Positions 34,363-43,501 of a stretch of 64,000 nt of DNA are shown here, piece after piece. Numbering within the stretch: position 1 is the first letter of the stretch; every line of letters begins with the position of its first letter. Position numbers and translations under genes: made by a program. The stretch covers positions 124,001 through 188,000 of the forward strand of contig CADAAA010000005.1 of NCBI GenBank assembly GCA_902785785.1, given 5' to 3'. The DNA is from an uncultured Bacteroidia bacterium (GTDB lineage Bacteria > Bacteroidota > Bacteroidia > Bacteroidales > UBA932). The notes beneath the pieces are model-generated. The model made no database searches, was not told the DNA's origin, and saw only the letters and a list, made by a program, of their open reading frames with translations.

Positions 34363-35322
34363 ATGGCCGTCCAATTGCTGATACTCGTAGTCGGACTTGC
34401 GCTGATCGTTTTCGGCGCTGACTGGCTTGTCGACGGAGCTTCCGGAATAGCCCGCAAGGCCGGTATCAGTGAATTCGTCATCGGGCTGACCATCGTCGGC
34501 TTCGGCACTTCGTGTCCCGAACTCGTCGTCAGTCTCACCGGAGCCATCGCCGGCAAATCCGACATCTCAGCTGGCAATGTCATCGGCTCCAATATCTTCA
34601 ATACCTTGCTCATCCTCGGACTTACAGCCGTCATCTCCCCTATCGCCATCACACATGAGAACAAGCGGAGAGACATCCCGATGACCATAGCAGTAACGCT
34701 CCTTTTCATCCTCTGCGGCATGAGCGTATCGCTTTTCGGGCTGGGAGACCACGATGGCATCAGCCGTATCGAAGGTGCTCTGTTCCTGATACTTTTCGCA
34801 TTTTATATTTACCGTTGCTTCAAGACGGGTTCCGCTTCCGGGACTAATGAAGTAGAGGAAAAGCAGCTGCGTCTCGCCGCAGCTATAGCACTCGTGGCAG
34901 CCGGACTTGCAGGGCTGATAATCGGGGGAAAACTCTTCGTCAACTCCGCTACTGAGATCGCCCGCATGGCGGGCGTTTCCGACAAATTCATCGCCGTCAC
35001 CATCCTTGCCGGCGGCACTTCCCTGCCGGAGCTGGCCACCTGCGTGGTGGCCGCCGCCAAGAAGAAAGGGCAGTTGGCCCTCGGCAACATCCTCGGATCT
35101 AACGTATTTAACATACTTCTGGTCCTCGGATGCTCCGCCGCAGTGCATCCCCTCCATTTCGGGCACATCAACCTAGTGGACGCAGGTGTGCTCATGCTGA
35201 GCGCCCTACTTGTGTTCACAAGCGCCTATACAGGCAAGAAGAACATGATAGACCGCCTGGACGGCAGCATCATGCTGCTGTGCGAGGCCGCATACATTAC
35301 CTGGCTCATAATCAATCTCTGA
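34363..35322 (+). CDS. calcium/sodium antiporter (YrbG-like CaCA family)
   Basis: A 319-residue inner membrane exchanger with ten helices in two inverted halves. Both alpha repeats are visible: GFGTSCPELVVSLTGAIAG ... GNVIGSNIFNTLLILG and AGGTSLPELATCVVAAAKK ... GNILGSNVFNILLVLG. A TAAATTTG box (34351-34358) ends 4 bp before the ATG, overlapping the rlmD stop, so the mRNA may be leaderless. Confidence 0.92.
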   Translation: MAVQLLILVVGLALIVFGADWLVDGASGIARKAGISEFVIGLTIVGFGTSCPELVVSLTGAIAGKSDISAGNVIGSNIFNTLLILGLTAVISPIAITHENKRRDIPMTIAVTLLFILCGMSVSLFGLGDHDGISRIEGALFLILFAFYIYRCFKTGSASGTNEVEEKQLRLAAAIALVAAGLAGLIIGGKLFVNSATEIARMAGVSDKFIAVTILAGGTSLPELATCVVAAAKKKGQLALGNILGSNVFNILLVLGCSAAVHPLHFGHINLVDAGVLMLSALLVFTSAYTGKKNMIDRLDGSIMLLCEAAYITWLIINL

Positions 35323-35341
35323 CAACTAAAACCATCCGGAT

Positions 35342-36637
35342 ATGAAATTTGAACCGACCCGCTACCAACTGATGAACGTTGGAACCGGCAGAATCTTCGA
35401 AGACGGCGAATGGACCCTCGCCGATCCGCAGGCCCCCTCCCCTTCCCTCGTGAGGGCCGTTTACGAGAACAAGCAGTTCACCCCGAGGAAGGATCTCGAC
35501 GGACTGTACAGGTACGCTGAATGGCTGCCTATCAAGAGGACTCTGAAGAACTCTTGCGCTCCCGTCACTTACAAGAGCCGCGGACTTGCCAGAGAGCTGG
35601 GTCTCAAGCACTTGTATATCACTTTCTCCGGCTATCACCCCAAGATCGGGGCCAAGATGACCACCTGCTCCTTCAAGGAGACCGAGGCCTTCTCGGTATG
35701 CGCTCGCATCCCCAAGGGAGAAAAGAGGATCCTGGTCGTCCAGTCCGCAGGCAACACCGCCCGCGCCTTCGCCAAGGTCTGTTCTGACAACAATATCCCC
35801 ATCGTCATCTGCATCCCCGTGGACAACGTTCACGACATGTGGTTCCCGAAGAAGTTGAAGGACTGCGTCAAGGTCGTCGCCGCTCCCCGCGGCTCCGACT
35901 ATTTCGACGCCATAGCCCTCGGCGAGAAGATCTGCACCGATCCCGTTTTCTTCGCAGAAGGAGGCGCCAAGAACGTCGCCAGGCGCGACGGCATGGGCAC
36001 CACGGTGCTGAGTGCCGTCGAGGCCATCGGCCGCATCCCTGATGCATATTTCCAGGCAGTGGGCAGCGGCACCGGAGCCATCGCAGCATGGGAGAACAAC
36101 CTCCGCCTCATCGAAGACGGCCGCTTCGGCACCAACAAGATGAAGATATTCGTATCGCAGAACTCCCCGTTTACGCTCATGCACGACACTTGGAAGGCAG
36201 GCTCGCGTGCCCTGCTGGACATCACTCCCGAGCAGTCCCGCCATGCCTCCGAGGTTATCCTTGCCAAGGTGCTCTCCAACCGCAAGCCGCCGTTCAGCCT
36301 CGCCGGAGGCTTGTTCGACGCGCTCAGCGACACCGGCGGCGATATGTTCACCGTCACCAACGATGAGATCGTCCAGTGGATCGTGCGATTCATGAAGGCG
36401 GAAGGTTACGACATCCTGCCTGCCGCGGCCACTGCCGTCTGCAGTGTCTCCAAGGCTCTCGAGGAGGGCAAGATCACCAAAGACGACTATGTCATGCTGA
36501 ACGTCACCGGAGGCGGCCTGATCGAAGCCAAGAAAGGCGGTTACGTCGAGAAGGAACCCGACCTGGTTCTCGATCCCGATCTCCCTGCCGAGGAGATCAC
36601 GAAGCAGGTCAAGAAACTGTTCAAGAAGCTTCGTTAA
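35342..36637 (+). CDS. cysteate synthase (threonine synthase-like PLP enzyme)
   Basis: A 431-residue fold-type II PLP enzyme. The Schiff-base lysine is K112 in MTTCSFKETEAF, the variant seen in cysteate synthase instead of the SFKDR of threonine synthase; the phosphate loop is probably VGSGTGAIAAWENN. Cysteate synthase makes L-cysteate from O-phosphoserine and sulfite. In Bacteroidetes this feeds capnine and sulfonolipid (sulfobacin-type) synthesis. The other sulfonolipid genes are not in view; a lipid acyltransferase gene lies convergently next to it. Threonine synthase is the main alternative. Confidence 0.78.
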   Translation: MKFEPTRYQLMNVGTGRIFEDGEWTLADPQAPSPSLVRAVYENKQFTPRKDLDGLYRYAEWLPIKRTLKNSCAPVTYKSRGLARELGLKHLYITFSGYHPKIGAKMTTCSFKETEAFSVCARIPKGEKRILVVQSAGNTARAFAKVCSDNNIPIVICIPVDNVHDMWFPKKLKDCVKVVAAPRGSDYFDAIALGEKICTDPVFFAEGGAKNVARRDGMGTTVLSAVEAIGRIPDAYFQAVGSGTGAIAAWENNLRLIEDGRFGTNKMKIFVSQNSPFTLMHDTWKAGSRALLDITPEQSRHASEVILAKVLSNRKPPFSLAGGLFDALSDTGGDMFTVTNDEIVQWIVRFMKAEGYDILPAAATAVCSVSKALEEGKITKDDYVMLNVTGGGLIEAKKGGYVEKEPDLVLDPDLPAEEITKQVKKLFKKLR

Positions 36638-36641
36638 AGAA

Positions 36642-36669
36642 AAAGCGGGACCCGTCAGGGTTCCGCTTT
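36642..36669. terminator. bidirectional terminator between convergent genes
   Basis: AAAGCGGGACCC and GGGTTCCGCTTT form a 12-bp stem (one G-U) with a GTCA loop, preceded by A residues and ended by T residues, so it can serve both strands. It overlaps the stop codon of the minus-strand acyltransferase gene. Confidence 0.75.
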
Positions 36670-37809
36670 GAATTTCTCCTTGGTTATCACAGGGTTGGCA
36701 TATATCCTCAGGAATATGTCCTTCAGAGCCTCACGGTCGAGGCCCCTCTCCGCCCGGCGCAGTTTGTGCGCCGTGTAATCCTTGAAAGCCTCGACATCCT
36801 CGGGGCTGTAGAAATCCGAGTACTTCGTCGTACCTTCGACCAGGTCGTAAGCTATGTAGTTGGTCTTCCAAAGATGATAGCCTTCGACGACCCTGATGTC
36901 GACTGCATGGCGTATCGACTGGTAACGGTCGTTCTTGTCGCAATGCGACGCCGCCTCGATCTCCTCCGGAGTCAGCGGAACGCCGATGTTGAGATGGACG
37001 TTGCCCTTCTGCTGGCGGATGCCGGTCATGATGCTGTGCATGTCCTCGGTAGGCCCCTTGACGTACTTCTGCGTACGGGAAATGAGCATCTCACGCGCCT
37101 TGCGGAAGTCGCAGGGCTCATATTCGTAAGAGATGCTGAGGGGGACGATGTTCAGCTCCTGGAAATTCTCCTGGAAAGTGCCGGTGCCGCTCATGTCGAA
37201 CATCTTGAGCAGGCCCTGCTCGGTGATGTCTACGCCATCCTTGGTGCGGCCCTGCCGCTGGGCGATCCACACCGAGCTCTTGCCGGAGGTGATGGTTTGC
37301 CTGATATATTTGGAAAGGAGTTGCGAAGAAAGGTAGAGTTCGCGCGCTGAGATGCCGCGGATGACCTTGATCATGCGGTTGGAACGCAGGAGTTTCTCAA
37401 CAACCTTCTCGGAAAGGAGATTGTCGCCCACGCAGATCTCGGACATCGGAATGCCGTTCTTCAAAAGGACATACTGCGTGATGGCGGGGTCGAGGATGAT
37501 GTCCCTGTGATTGGACATCATGAGGAACTTGCCGTCGATGGCCTTGAGGTTGCTGACGCCGTCGTATGAGAAATTGTGTACGGTATGGTCGAGGCACCAG
37601 TCGACGGCCTTGCTCATGATGATGGTCTGGAACTCGTCGATACTGTTGATGCTGCGGAGGGCGTCAGCCAGGAAACTGGCTTTTTCTTCCGGAAAAAGGG
37701 CTTTGGAAATGACCGGAACGGCCGGATGGCGGGAAATCTCCGCCAACGCCTTGGCGGCTTCCTCATCACTGTATGGGCAGATGGCTTCGAACTGTGAAAC
37801 GTCTTCCAT
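36655..37809 (-). CDS. glycerophospholipid-type acyltransferase (PlsB/PlsC superfamily)
   Basis: A 384-residue protein with the acyltransferase HX4D motif in MMSNHRDIILDPA, and later IAQRQGRTKDGVD and NIVPLSISYEYEPCD, which fit motifs III and IV. It likely acylates glycerol-phosphate, lysophosphatidate or an amino-lipid. No membrane helix is obvious. Position beside cysteate synthase invites a sulfonolipid role, but the genes are convergent and not in one operon. Confidence 0.78.
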   Translation of the reverse strand: MEDVSQFEAICPYSDEEAAKALAEISRHPAVPVISKALFPEEKASFLADALRSINSIDEFQTIIMSKAVDWCLDHTVHNFSYDGVSNLKAIDGKFLMMSNHRDIILDPAITQYVLLKNGIPMSEICVGDNLLSEKVVEKLLRSNRMIKVIRGISARELYLSSQLLSKYIRQTITSGKSSVWIAQRQGRTKDGVDITEQGLLKMFDMSGTGTFQENFQELNIVPLSISYEYEPCDFRKAREMLISRTQKYVKGPTEDMHSIMTGIRQQKGNVHLNIGVPLTPEEIEAASHCDKNDRYQSIRHAVDIRVVEGYHLWKTNYIAYDLVEGTTKYSDFYSPEDVEAFKDYTAHKLRRAERGLDREALKDIFLRIYANPVITKEKFKAEP

Positions 37810-37834
37810 ATAATATACTCAAAGTATTCAATTA

Positions 37835-37865
37835 CAAATCTATACAAAAAATACTGAATCTACAA
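37835..37865 (-). promoter_or_regulatory. promoter of the acyltransferase gene
   Basis: On the minus strand TTG (37865-37863), 20-bp spacer, TAGATTTG (37842-37835), 25 bp before the ATG at 37809. It overlaps the 3' end of queA. Confidence 0.6.
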
Positions 37866-39074
37866 GCCTGCACGGCAGAGAAGCGAACTGTCGCCGTAGC
37901 TCAGGAAACGGAAACCGTGACCGAGCGCATAGTCGTAGATCGTCCTCCAGTCCCCGTCGACAAATGCAGAGACCAGGAGGATCAGCGTACTCTCCGGCTG
38001 ATGGAAATTGGTCACGAGCATGTCAACGATACGGAAACGGAAACCGGGGACTATGATGATGCGCGTATCGGCTTTCAACTCATCGAGGCCGTTTTCATCA
38101 AGGTACTTCACGATGGCTTCAAGGGATTCGTCAAGTGTATAGCCGTAGTCGCGCGTATACGGGCACCACTGCTCGACAGTCGAAGGATGTCCGGTCTCGA
38201 TGCAAGACACACCGAGGTAATAAAGCGACTCCAAAGTACGGACGGAAGTGGTTCCGACAGCTATAACAGTTTTGTTTCCCCCAATGATTGACTGGATGAA
38301 AGACTTCCTGACGATGAAAGGCTCGCTATGCATGGGATGCTCGGCGACATTGTCGCTTTTGACAGGCAGGAAAGTGCCTGCACCCACGTGAAGGCAGACA
38401 GTTTCCATGTCAATGCCCTTGGCGCGGATACGGTCAAGGACGTTTTCCGTGAAGTGAAGGCCGGCCGTAGGGGCGGCCACGGAACCGCGGAAACGCGCGT
38501 AGAGCGTCTGGTAACGCTCGAGGTCCACAGCTTCGGTCTCGCGGTTCAGATACGGCGGAATGGGGACGGTACCGCAAGCTTCCAGGACAGAGGAGAAAGG
38601 CAGGTCGCCCTCCCAGGTGAATTCCACTATGCCGGTCTCACCCTCACGGGCGAGAAGACGCGCCTTCAGATCCATGCTGACAAGGGCAGGATTGCCATCC
38701 CGGCCGTACAGGCGCAGGATATCATCTTTCCAACGCTTGGAATTGCCTATGACGCAGCGCCATACGCAGTGTCCTGTGGCAGTAAATACGGTACTGTATT
38801 CCGCCGGCTCTACCGGCTGAAGGCAGAAAATCTCAATATGAGCCCCGCTCGCCCTCTGGAAATGCATACGCGCAGGAACGACCTTGGTGTCGTTAAATAC
38901 CATGACGGAAGAAGCTGGAAGAAGCTCCGGGAGATTCCTGAACAGATATTCGTCGACCTGCCCGTCCTTGTAATGCAGAAGCTTCGAGCTGTCACGCTCC
39001 GGCAGGGGATACTTCGCGATCCTGTCATCAGTGAGCGGATAATTGTAATCTTTGATGTGTATGTCGGGTATCAT
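37860..39074 (-). CDS. queA: S-adenosylmethionine:tRNA ribosyltransferase-isomerase
   Basis: QueA transfers and isomerises the ribosyl group of SAM onto preQ1-tRNA, giving epoxyqueuosine. At 404 residues it is slightly longer than the E. coli protein. Signatures: DDRIAKYPLPERDSSKLL, MVFNDTKVVPAR, GSVAAPTAGLHFT and VGTTSVRTLES. A TAACTTTG box at 39104-39097 lies 22 bp upstream. Confidence 0.95.
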   Translation of the reverse strand: MIPDIHIKDYNYPLTDDRIAKYPLPERDSSKLLHYKDGQVDEYLFRNLPELLPASSVMVFNDTKVVPARMHFQRASGAHIEIFCLQPVEPAEYSTVFTATGHCVWRCVIGNSKRWKDDILRLYGRDGNPALVSMDLKARLLAREGETGIVEFTWEGDLPFSSVLEACGTVPIPPYLNRETEAVDLERYQTLYARFRGSVAAPTAGLHFTENVLDRIRAKGIDMETVCLHVGAGTFLPVKSDNVAEHPMHSEPFIVRKSFIQSIIGGNKTVIAVGTTSVRTLESLYYLGVSCIETGHPSTVEQWCPYTRDYGYTLDESLEAIVKYLDENGLDELKADTRIIIVPGFRFRIVDMLVTNFHQPESTLILLVSAFVDGDWRTIYDYALGHGFRFLSYGDSSLLCRAGL

Positions 39075-39096
39075 CGTGAGATTTCAAAATTCGCGG

Positions 39097-39104
39097 CAAA
39101 GTTA
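39097..39104 (-). promoter_or_regulatory. -7 element of queA
   Basis: TAACTTTG on the minus strand, 22 bp before the ATG at 39074. No clear -33 TTG. Confidence 0.5.
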
Positions 39105-39526
39105 AGCAATATGGAGGAGATTCGGAAAACTCACGGAGGCTTTTCAGAAGCGTTCTGATTCGGTTTTGAAAACTGAATCGCATGATTACATTTCAAAATT
39201 CCCAAAAATGTCGATTCAATTTTGTACACCAATGTTAACGAGTTACTTTTGTAAAATAAGAATATTTTATCCAGTATATACTATTCTAATAAATTCAATA
39301 TAATCAGATAATTATATCCATTTAATTAAACCAATGGCTAAGGAAAATATGTAACGGTCAATGCAATTCTTGCCATAAGGATAATTAATGTGCAGTTATT
39401 GCAAATTTATTCTATGGATAATCAGTATTTTAGTATTATTAGTTTAAGCTATTACTTTATATTTGCCCTCGGCCTTAACCTACTCTCCCCTATTGCTTAT
39501 TAACTTCTGTGAATTGCATTTGGTAC
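39105..39526. other. AT-rich intergenic region with an unassigned promoter
   Basis: No protein gene is recognised. A good promoter, TTTG (39221-39224), 19-bp spacer, TACTTTTG (39244-39251), points right into 200 bp of AT-rich DNA whose only frame is MAKENM and stop near 39334. It could give a small RNA or a long leader for the regulator at 39577. A second box, TATATTTG, is at 39458-39465. Confidence 0.45.
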
Positions 39527-39557
39527 TTGCTTTTTTCCATTATGCTTGCTACATTTG
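39527..39557 (+). promoter_or_regulatory. promoter of the Xre regulator gene
   Basis: TTG (39527-39529), 20-bp spacer, TACATTTG (39550-39557); the predicted start site fixes translation at the ATG at 39577 rather than further upstream. Confidence 0.65.
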
Positions 39558-39576
39558 TGAAAACACCGTTCATAAT

Positions 39577-40035
39577 ATGAATCAGAGACTGCAGCAATTT
39601 CTCTCGGCCGAAAACATTTCCCAGGCGCAGTTTGCCGACTCCATTGACGTTGCTCGCGCGAGCGTGTCGCACGTACTTGCCGGCAGGAACCGGCCGGGCT
39701 ACGATTTTATCCGCAGCATAGCGGAGCATTATCCGAAGCTCAACCTCGAATGGCTCATAACCGGCAAGGGAAAAATGTACAAGCAAGATTCCCCTGCTGC
39801 TGTTCCTGCTCCTGCAGCAGTTCCTGTCGCTGTTGAGCATGCAGCCGCAGATTCACTGTTCGGAGACTCTTCCTTCGCCAACGAGGAAAAAGAGGAAGAT
39901 ATTCCCGCTTCTCCGGTAAAAGCGGCTCCTGGAGCCCCTGAGACGGCTCCAGCCGAGGATTTGCCTGCTGCGGGCCGCTCCATTTCGAGGATCATAGTCT
40001 TTTACGACGACAATACTTATCAAGAATTGAAGTAG
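39577..40035 (+). CDS. Xre-family DNA-binding protein with disordered linker
   Basis: A 152-residue protein. Residues 1-62 are a helix-turn-helix domain (QRLQQFLSAENISQAQFADSIDVARASVSHVLAGRNRPG), 66-125 an Ala/Pro-rich linker, and the C-terminus ISRIIVFYDDNTYQELK is a short conserved strand motif seen in Bacteroidetes regulators of this layout. Targets unknown. It is followed by pyrD, which has its own -7 box. Confidence 0.8.
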   Translation: MNQRLQQFLSAENISQAQFADSIDVARASVSHVLAGRNRPGYDFIRSIAEHYPKLNLEWLITGKGKMYKQDSPAAVPAPAAVPVAVEHAAADSLFGDSSFANEEKEEDIPASPVKAAPGAPETAPAEDLPAAGRSISRIIVFYDDNTYQELK

Positions 40036-40041
40036 TTTTGC

Positions 40042-40049
40042 TATATTTG
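40042..40049 (+). promoter_or_regulatory. -7 element of pyrD
   Basis: TATATTTG, 22 bp before the ATG at 40072; it excludes the TTG start at 40051. Confidence 0.5.
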
Positions 40050-40071
40050 TTTGTTCATCCGCATCCATGCC

Positions 40072-41094
40072 ATGTACAAACAGATCATACGACCTTACCT
40101 GTTCTGCTTCAAGCCTGAGACTGCGCACAGAATGTATCTCAATCTCGTGCGTTTCTCCGGTCATTTCCCGCAGCGGTATCTCGTACGCCTGACACATGGC
40201 TACGACCAACCCTTACTGAAACGACAGCTTTTCGGGCTCGATTTCCGCAATCCCGTAGGCCTTGCCGGTGGATTCGACCCCAACGGCGACCGTATCAACG
40301 AAATGTCCAATTTCGGCTTCGGATTCGTTGAGATTGGGTCTCTCTCTACAGAGCCGCAGGATGGCGGCCAAAAGCCGCGTCTACTGCGCTTCAAAAAGCA
40401 AAGGGCACTGGTCAACCGCTTGGAAGCGAAGAACAAAGGCATACGTTATGCCATCGACAGGATCCAAGCCAGACGCCCGCATATCCCCCTTTGTGCGAAC
40501 ATCACGTACAACGCTTCGAGCCACAAGGACGATGATATCATAAACGACTATCAGAAAGCGTTTTCACTCCTTTATGACTTCGTGGACATGTTTACGGTCA
40601 ATGTTTCGCGCCCAAATGCTGACGGACTGCTCGAAGTCCAGGACCGCAACGCCCTGGCGGATATTATCGACCCGTTGCTCGAGCTGCGCCTGTGCTACGA
40701 ACAGTACAAGCCTATCCTCATAAAAGTCTCGCCGGACACTCCTTACGACCAGCTCGACGAGATGATCGACTACTGCATGCTGTCCGGAGTGGACGGCGTC
40801 GTAGCCGGGGATACAACGCGCCATATCGAGCTTCTGAACAGCCCCAAGGCCACTTTCGGGTATCTGTCCGGCGATCCCCTCTTCGAACGCAGCATAGCTG
40901 TCGTAAAGCATATCCATGAGCACACCAAGGGACGTTTCCCCATCATCGGCTGCGGCGGCATCATGTCGCCGGCTCAGGCTTCCGAGATGCTTTCCGCAGG
41001 TGCATCGCTCATCCAGCTGCATACCGGACTCATGTTCGAAGGTCCAAAACTCGTTAAAAAGATTCTCAAATACCTGGTAAACCACCCGTCATGA
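40072..41094 (+). CDS. pyrD: dihydroorotate dehydrogenase (quinone), class 2
   Basis: FMN enzyme of 340 residues that oxidises dihydroorotate to orotate in pyrimidine synthesis, passing electrons to quinone at the membrane. The N-terminal extension (MYKQIIRPYLFCFKPETAHRM) is the membrane-contact helix pair of class 2; the core shows NPVGLAGGFDPNG, TVNVSRPNADGL and IIGCGGIMSPAQASEML. Overlaps cinA by 4 bp. Confidence 0.94.
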   Translation: MYKQIIRPYLFCFKPETAHRMYLNLVRFSGHFPQRYLVRLTHGYDQPLLKRQLFGLDFRNPVGLAGGFDPNGDRINEMSNFGFGFVEIGSLSTEPQDGGQKPRLLRFKKQRALVNRLEAKNKGIRYAIDRIQARRPHIPLCANITYNASSHKDDDIINDYQKAFSLLYDFVDMFTVNVSRPNADGLLEVQDRNALADIIDPLLELRLCYEQYKPILIKVSPDTPYDQLDEMIDYCMLSGVDGVVAGDTTRHIELLNSPKATFGYLSGDPLFERSIAVVKHIHEHTKGRFPIIGCGGIMSPAQASEMLSAGASLIQLHTGLMFEGPKLVKKILKYLVNHPS

Positions 41095-42362
41095 CCACAG
41101 CGTCCATCTGTACCATCGGAGACGAGATCCTTATCGGCCAGATCGTCGATACCAATTCCTCCTATATCTCACGTGAACTCAATGCCATAGGCATACGCAT
41201 CAGCGGCATGGTCTCGATAGGAGACAATCACGACAGGATAATCGACACCCTGCGCAACGAGCTGAAAAACAATGACATAGTCATTACTACCGGAGGCCTT
41301 GGCCCCACCAAGGACGATATTACCAAGGCTGCTCTCGCAGAGTTGTCCGGCAGTTCTCGCTACGTCGTCCACGAGGGGCAGAAAGAGGTCGTATACCGCA
41401 TTCTCCATTCCCGTGGCCTGGAAGTGCTCGACATCAATGAGCAACAGGCGCTCGTCCCTGAGAAATGCGAAGTGATCGTCAACAAGCTTGGGACCGCTCC
41501 GGTCATGGTGTTCCGTTTCGAAGCTGAAGAGTTCGGCCATCCAGCCACTCTATACTCCCTCCCCGGTGTACCTTTCGAAGCTTTAGGTGCTGTTCCAGAC
41601 GTGTTGGCAGATATCAAGTCGCACTACAAGTTATCCAGCATAACGCACAGGAACATAATGGTATACGGAATGGCAGAATCGGCTCTTTCAAAGCTCATTG
41701 AGCCCTGGGAAGATGCACTGCCATCCGACATGCATCTGGCATACCTGCCCAACCAACTCACAGGCATACGCCTGAGACTCTCGGTCTATGGGGGCGAAGA
41801 GAAGGACAACATTTCTCGCATTGAAGACCGCTTTGCCGAGCTAAAGAGCATTCTGGGTGACATGGTATATTCGGACGCTGACGACACCCTCCAGGGCACT
41901 ATAGGCCGGCTTTTGAGGGGCAGCGGCAAAACTTTGAGCGCTGCAGAATCCTGTACCGGTGGTGAGATCGCCCATCTGATCACCACTGTACCCGGAGCAT
42001 CCGAGTATTTCCTCGGATCCGTCACCTCCTATGCCCCGTCGGTCAAGAACCGAGTGCTGGGAGTGCCGATGGAGACCATCGACAGCTGCGGAATAGTCAG
42101 CAGCGAGGTGGCTGCAGCGATGGCCGAAGGAGTCCGGAAGCTGACTGGCAGCACGTATGCTGTCGCCACTACCGGATGGGCCGATGCATACGGCGACGAG
42201 CACGAACCGGCGGGCACCGTATGGGTCGGAATCGCCGGTCCGGAGGGTACGAAAACCGCCAGATTCAACTATCGCAACGACCGCAAGCGCAATATCGAGC
42301 GTTTTTCGGCTTCGGCACTCAACGAATTGAGAAAAATGATAGTGTCAGACTTAAAAGCCTGA
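41091..42362 (+). CDS. cinA: CinA family protein: molybdopterin-binding domain plus nicotinamide-nucleotide amidase
   Basis: A 423-residue two-domain protein. The N-terminal COG1058 domain (about 1-170) has ICTIGDEILIGQIVDTNSSYI and VITTGGLGPTKDDITK; the C-terminal amidase (about 265-420) has LSAAESCTGGEIAHLITTVPGAS with the catalytic serine, and YAVATTGWADAYG. It is thought to recycle damaged pyridine nucleotides (ADP-ribose pyrophosphatase and NMN deamidase). The start overlaps pyrD (ATGA). Confidence 0.93.
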   Translation: MTTASICTIGDEILIGQIVDTNSSYISRELNAIGIRISGMVSIGDNHDRIIDTLRNELKNNDIVITTGGLGPTKDDITKAALAELSGSSRYVVHEGQKEVVYRILHSRGLEVLDINEQQALVPEKCEVIVNKLGTAPVMVFRFEAEEFGHPATLYSLPGVPFEALGAVPDVLADIKSHYKLSSITHRNIMVYGMAESALSKLIEPWEDALPSDMHLAYLPNQLTGIRLRLSVYGGEEKDNISRIEDRFAELKSILGDMVYSDADDTLQGTIGRLLRGSGKTLSAAESCTGGEIAHLITTVPGASEYFLGSVTSYAPSVKNRVLGVPMETIDSCGIVSSEVAAAMAEGVRKLTGSTYAVATTGWADAYGDEHEPAGTVWVGIAGPEGTKTARFNYRNDRKRNIERFSASALNELRKMIVSDLKA

Positions 42363-42396
42363 CACTCAATAAAGGAAACAAAAAAGTTTAATCTTA

Positions 42397-42410
42397 TAAC
42401 ATTTTTGTTA
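42397..42410. promoter_or_regulatory. TAACA-N4-TGTTA dyad
   Basis: TAACATTTTTGTTA between convergent cinA and the dipeptidase gene, covering the dipeptidase stop codon. Same motif as at 30340 and 47402. Confidence 0.35.
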
Positions 42411-43499
42411 ACACCCTGTGGCGAGCTTTTCGACCGTCTCCAGGACCCTCAGGAAGTTCTTTCCTGCCACTTTTTCGATATCGTTTTGTGAATAACCGCG
42501 ACGGCTCATTTCTTCCCAAAGGACCGGCAGTTTGGATACGTTCTCAAGCCCCATCGGAGCGACCGTTATACCGTCGTAATCCGTACCGACACCGACATGG
42601 TCGATGCCCATGACCTTGACGGCATGGTCGATGTGATCTACGACATCTTTATACGAAGGACGAACCATCGCTTCCATCTCATGCTGGACATCTACCCACG
42701 CTGCGACCTTTTCCGGATTGCGAGGATCGGCTATGAATGCGGCTTCCAGGCGGTCGGCGCGTTCGCCGAGGCCTGACTCTGCCATTGCCTTGTCAAAGTC
42801 GTCCCGGAGGAACGAAGGACAGAAGTTGATCTGCACTACCCCGCCCTTGTCCGCAATGGCTTTCAGCAGTTCATCGGTGAGGTTGCGCCTATGCGATGCG
42901 AGCGCCTTGCAGCAAGAATGAGTGGATACTATCGGAGCGCTTGAGAGCGCCAGACAGTCGCGTACGGTATCGTCAGAGCAATGCGCAATGTCAACGAGCA
43001 TGCCCAATCGGTTCATCTCCTTCACCACTTCCCTGCCGAAAGGACTCAGTCCGCCCCACCTGTGCTGGCCGGCACAGGAGTCGCAGATCTCATTGTCGGC
43101 ATTGTGGGCAAGAGTCATGCATGTCACGCCCATCCTGTAGAACATTCGCAACATCGGAAGCGAGCGCTGTATAGGCGCTCCATTCTCCATGCTTATCAAT
43201 ATGGAAGTCAGGCCTTTGGCCTTGTTCTCACGAACCTCTGCAGCGCTGAAAGCGAACTCGACTTCGCCTTCGGCGCCGTCCAGCTGGTCATACAGATGGG
43301 ACAGCATGTCCAGCGTGTAGCGCGTCGCCTCGTCCGGAGCAAACTCCGGCGGGCAATACAAGGCGAATACGGAAGCGTCGACTTTCCCGGCCTTTAGCTT
43401 CGGAAAGTCGACGTGTCCCCAGGAATTGTCCTTGGAAAAATCGCGCGCGCGCATCATCTGCGAAGGCGCGTCGCAGTGTGAATCAAGTACCAGCATCAA
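42408..43499 (-). CDS. membrane dipeptidase family M19, cytoplasmic
   Basis: A 363-residue zinc metallopeptidase of the renal dipeptidase family. The first metal site is VLDSHCDAPS, where His and Asp are ligands; further ligands are in LVDIAHCSDDT, VSTHSCCKAL and VGVGTDYDG. There is no signal peptide. It is the last gene of a minus-strand group tatA-tatC-ABC-F-GIN-dipeptidase with gaps of 2-12 bp or overlaps. Confidence 0.92.
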   Translation of the reverse strand: MMLVLDSHCDAPSQMMRARDFSKDNSWGHVDFPKLKAGKVDASVFALYCPPEFAPDEATRYTLDMLSHLYDQLDGAEGEVEFAFSAAEVRENKAKGLTSILISMENGAPIQRSLPMLRMFYRMGVTCMTLAHNADNEICDSCAGQHRWGGLSPFGREVVKEMNRLGMLVDIAHCSDDTVRDCLALSSAPIVSTHSCCKALASHRRNLTDELLKAIADKGGVVQINFCPSFLRDDFDKAMAESGLGERADRLEAAFIADPRNPEKVAAWVDVQHEMEAMVRPSYKDVVDHIDHAVKVMGIDHVGVGTDYDGITVAPMGLENVSKLPVLWEEMSRRGYSQNDIEKVAGKNFLRVLETVEKLATGC

Positions 43500-43501
43500 T
43501 A

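Noticed and set aside
35342-36637. Threonine synthase
   Set aside because: The active-site lysine context CSFKETEA fits cysteate synthase, and the protein lacks the SFKDR pattern; kept as the alternative call.
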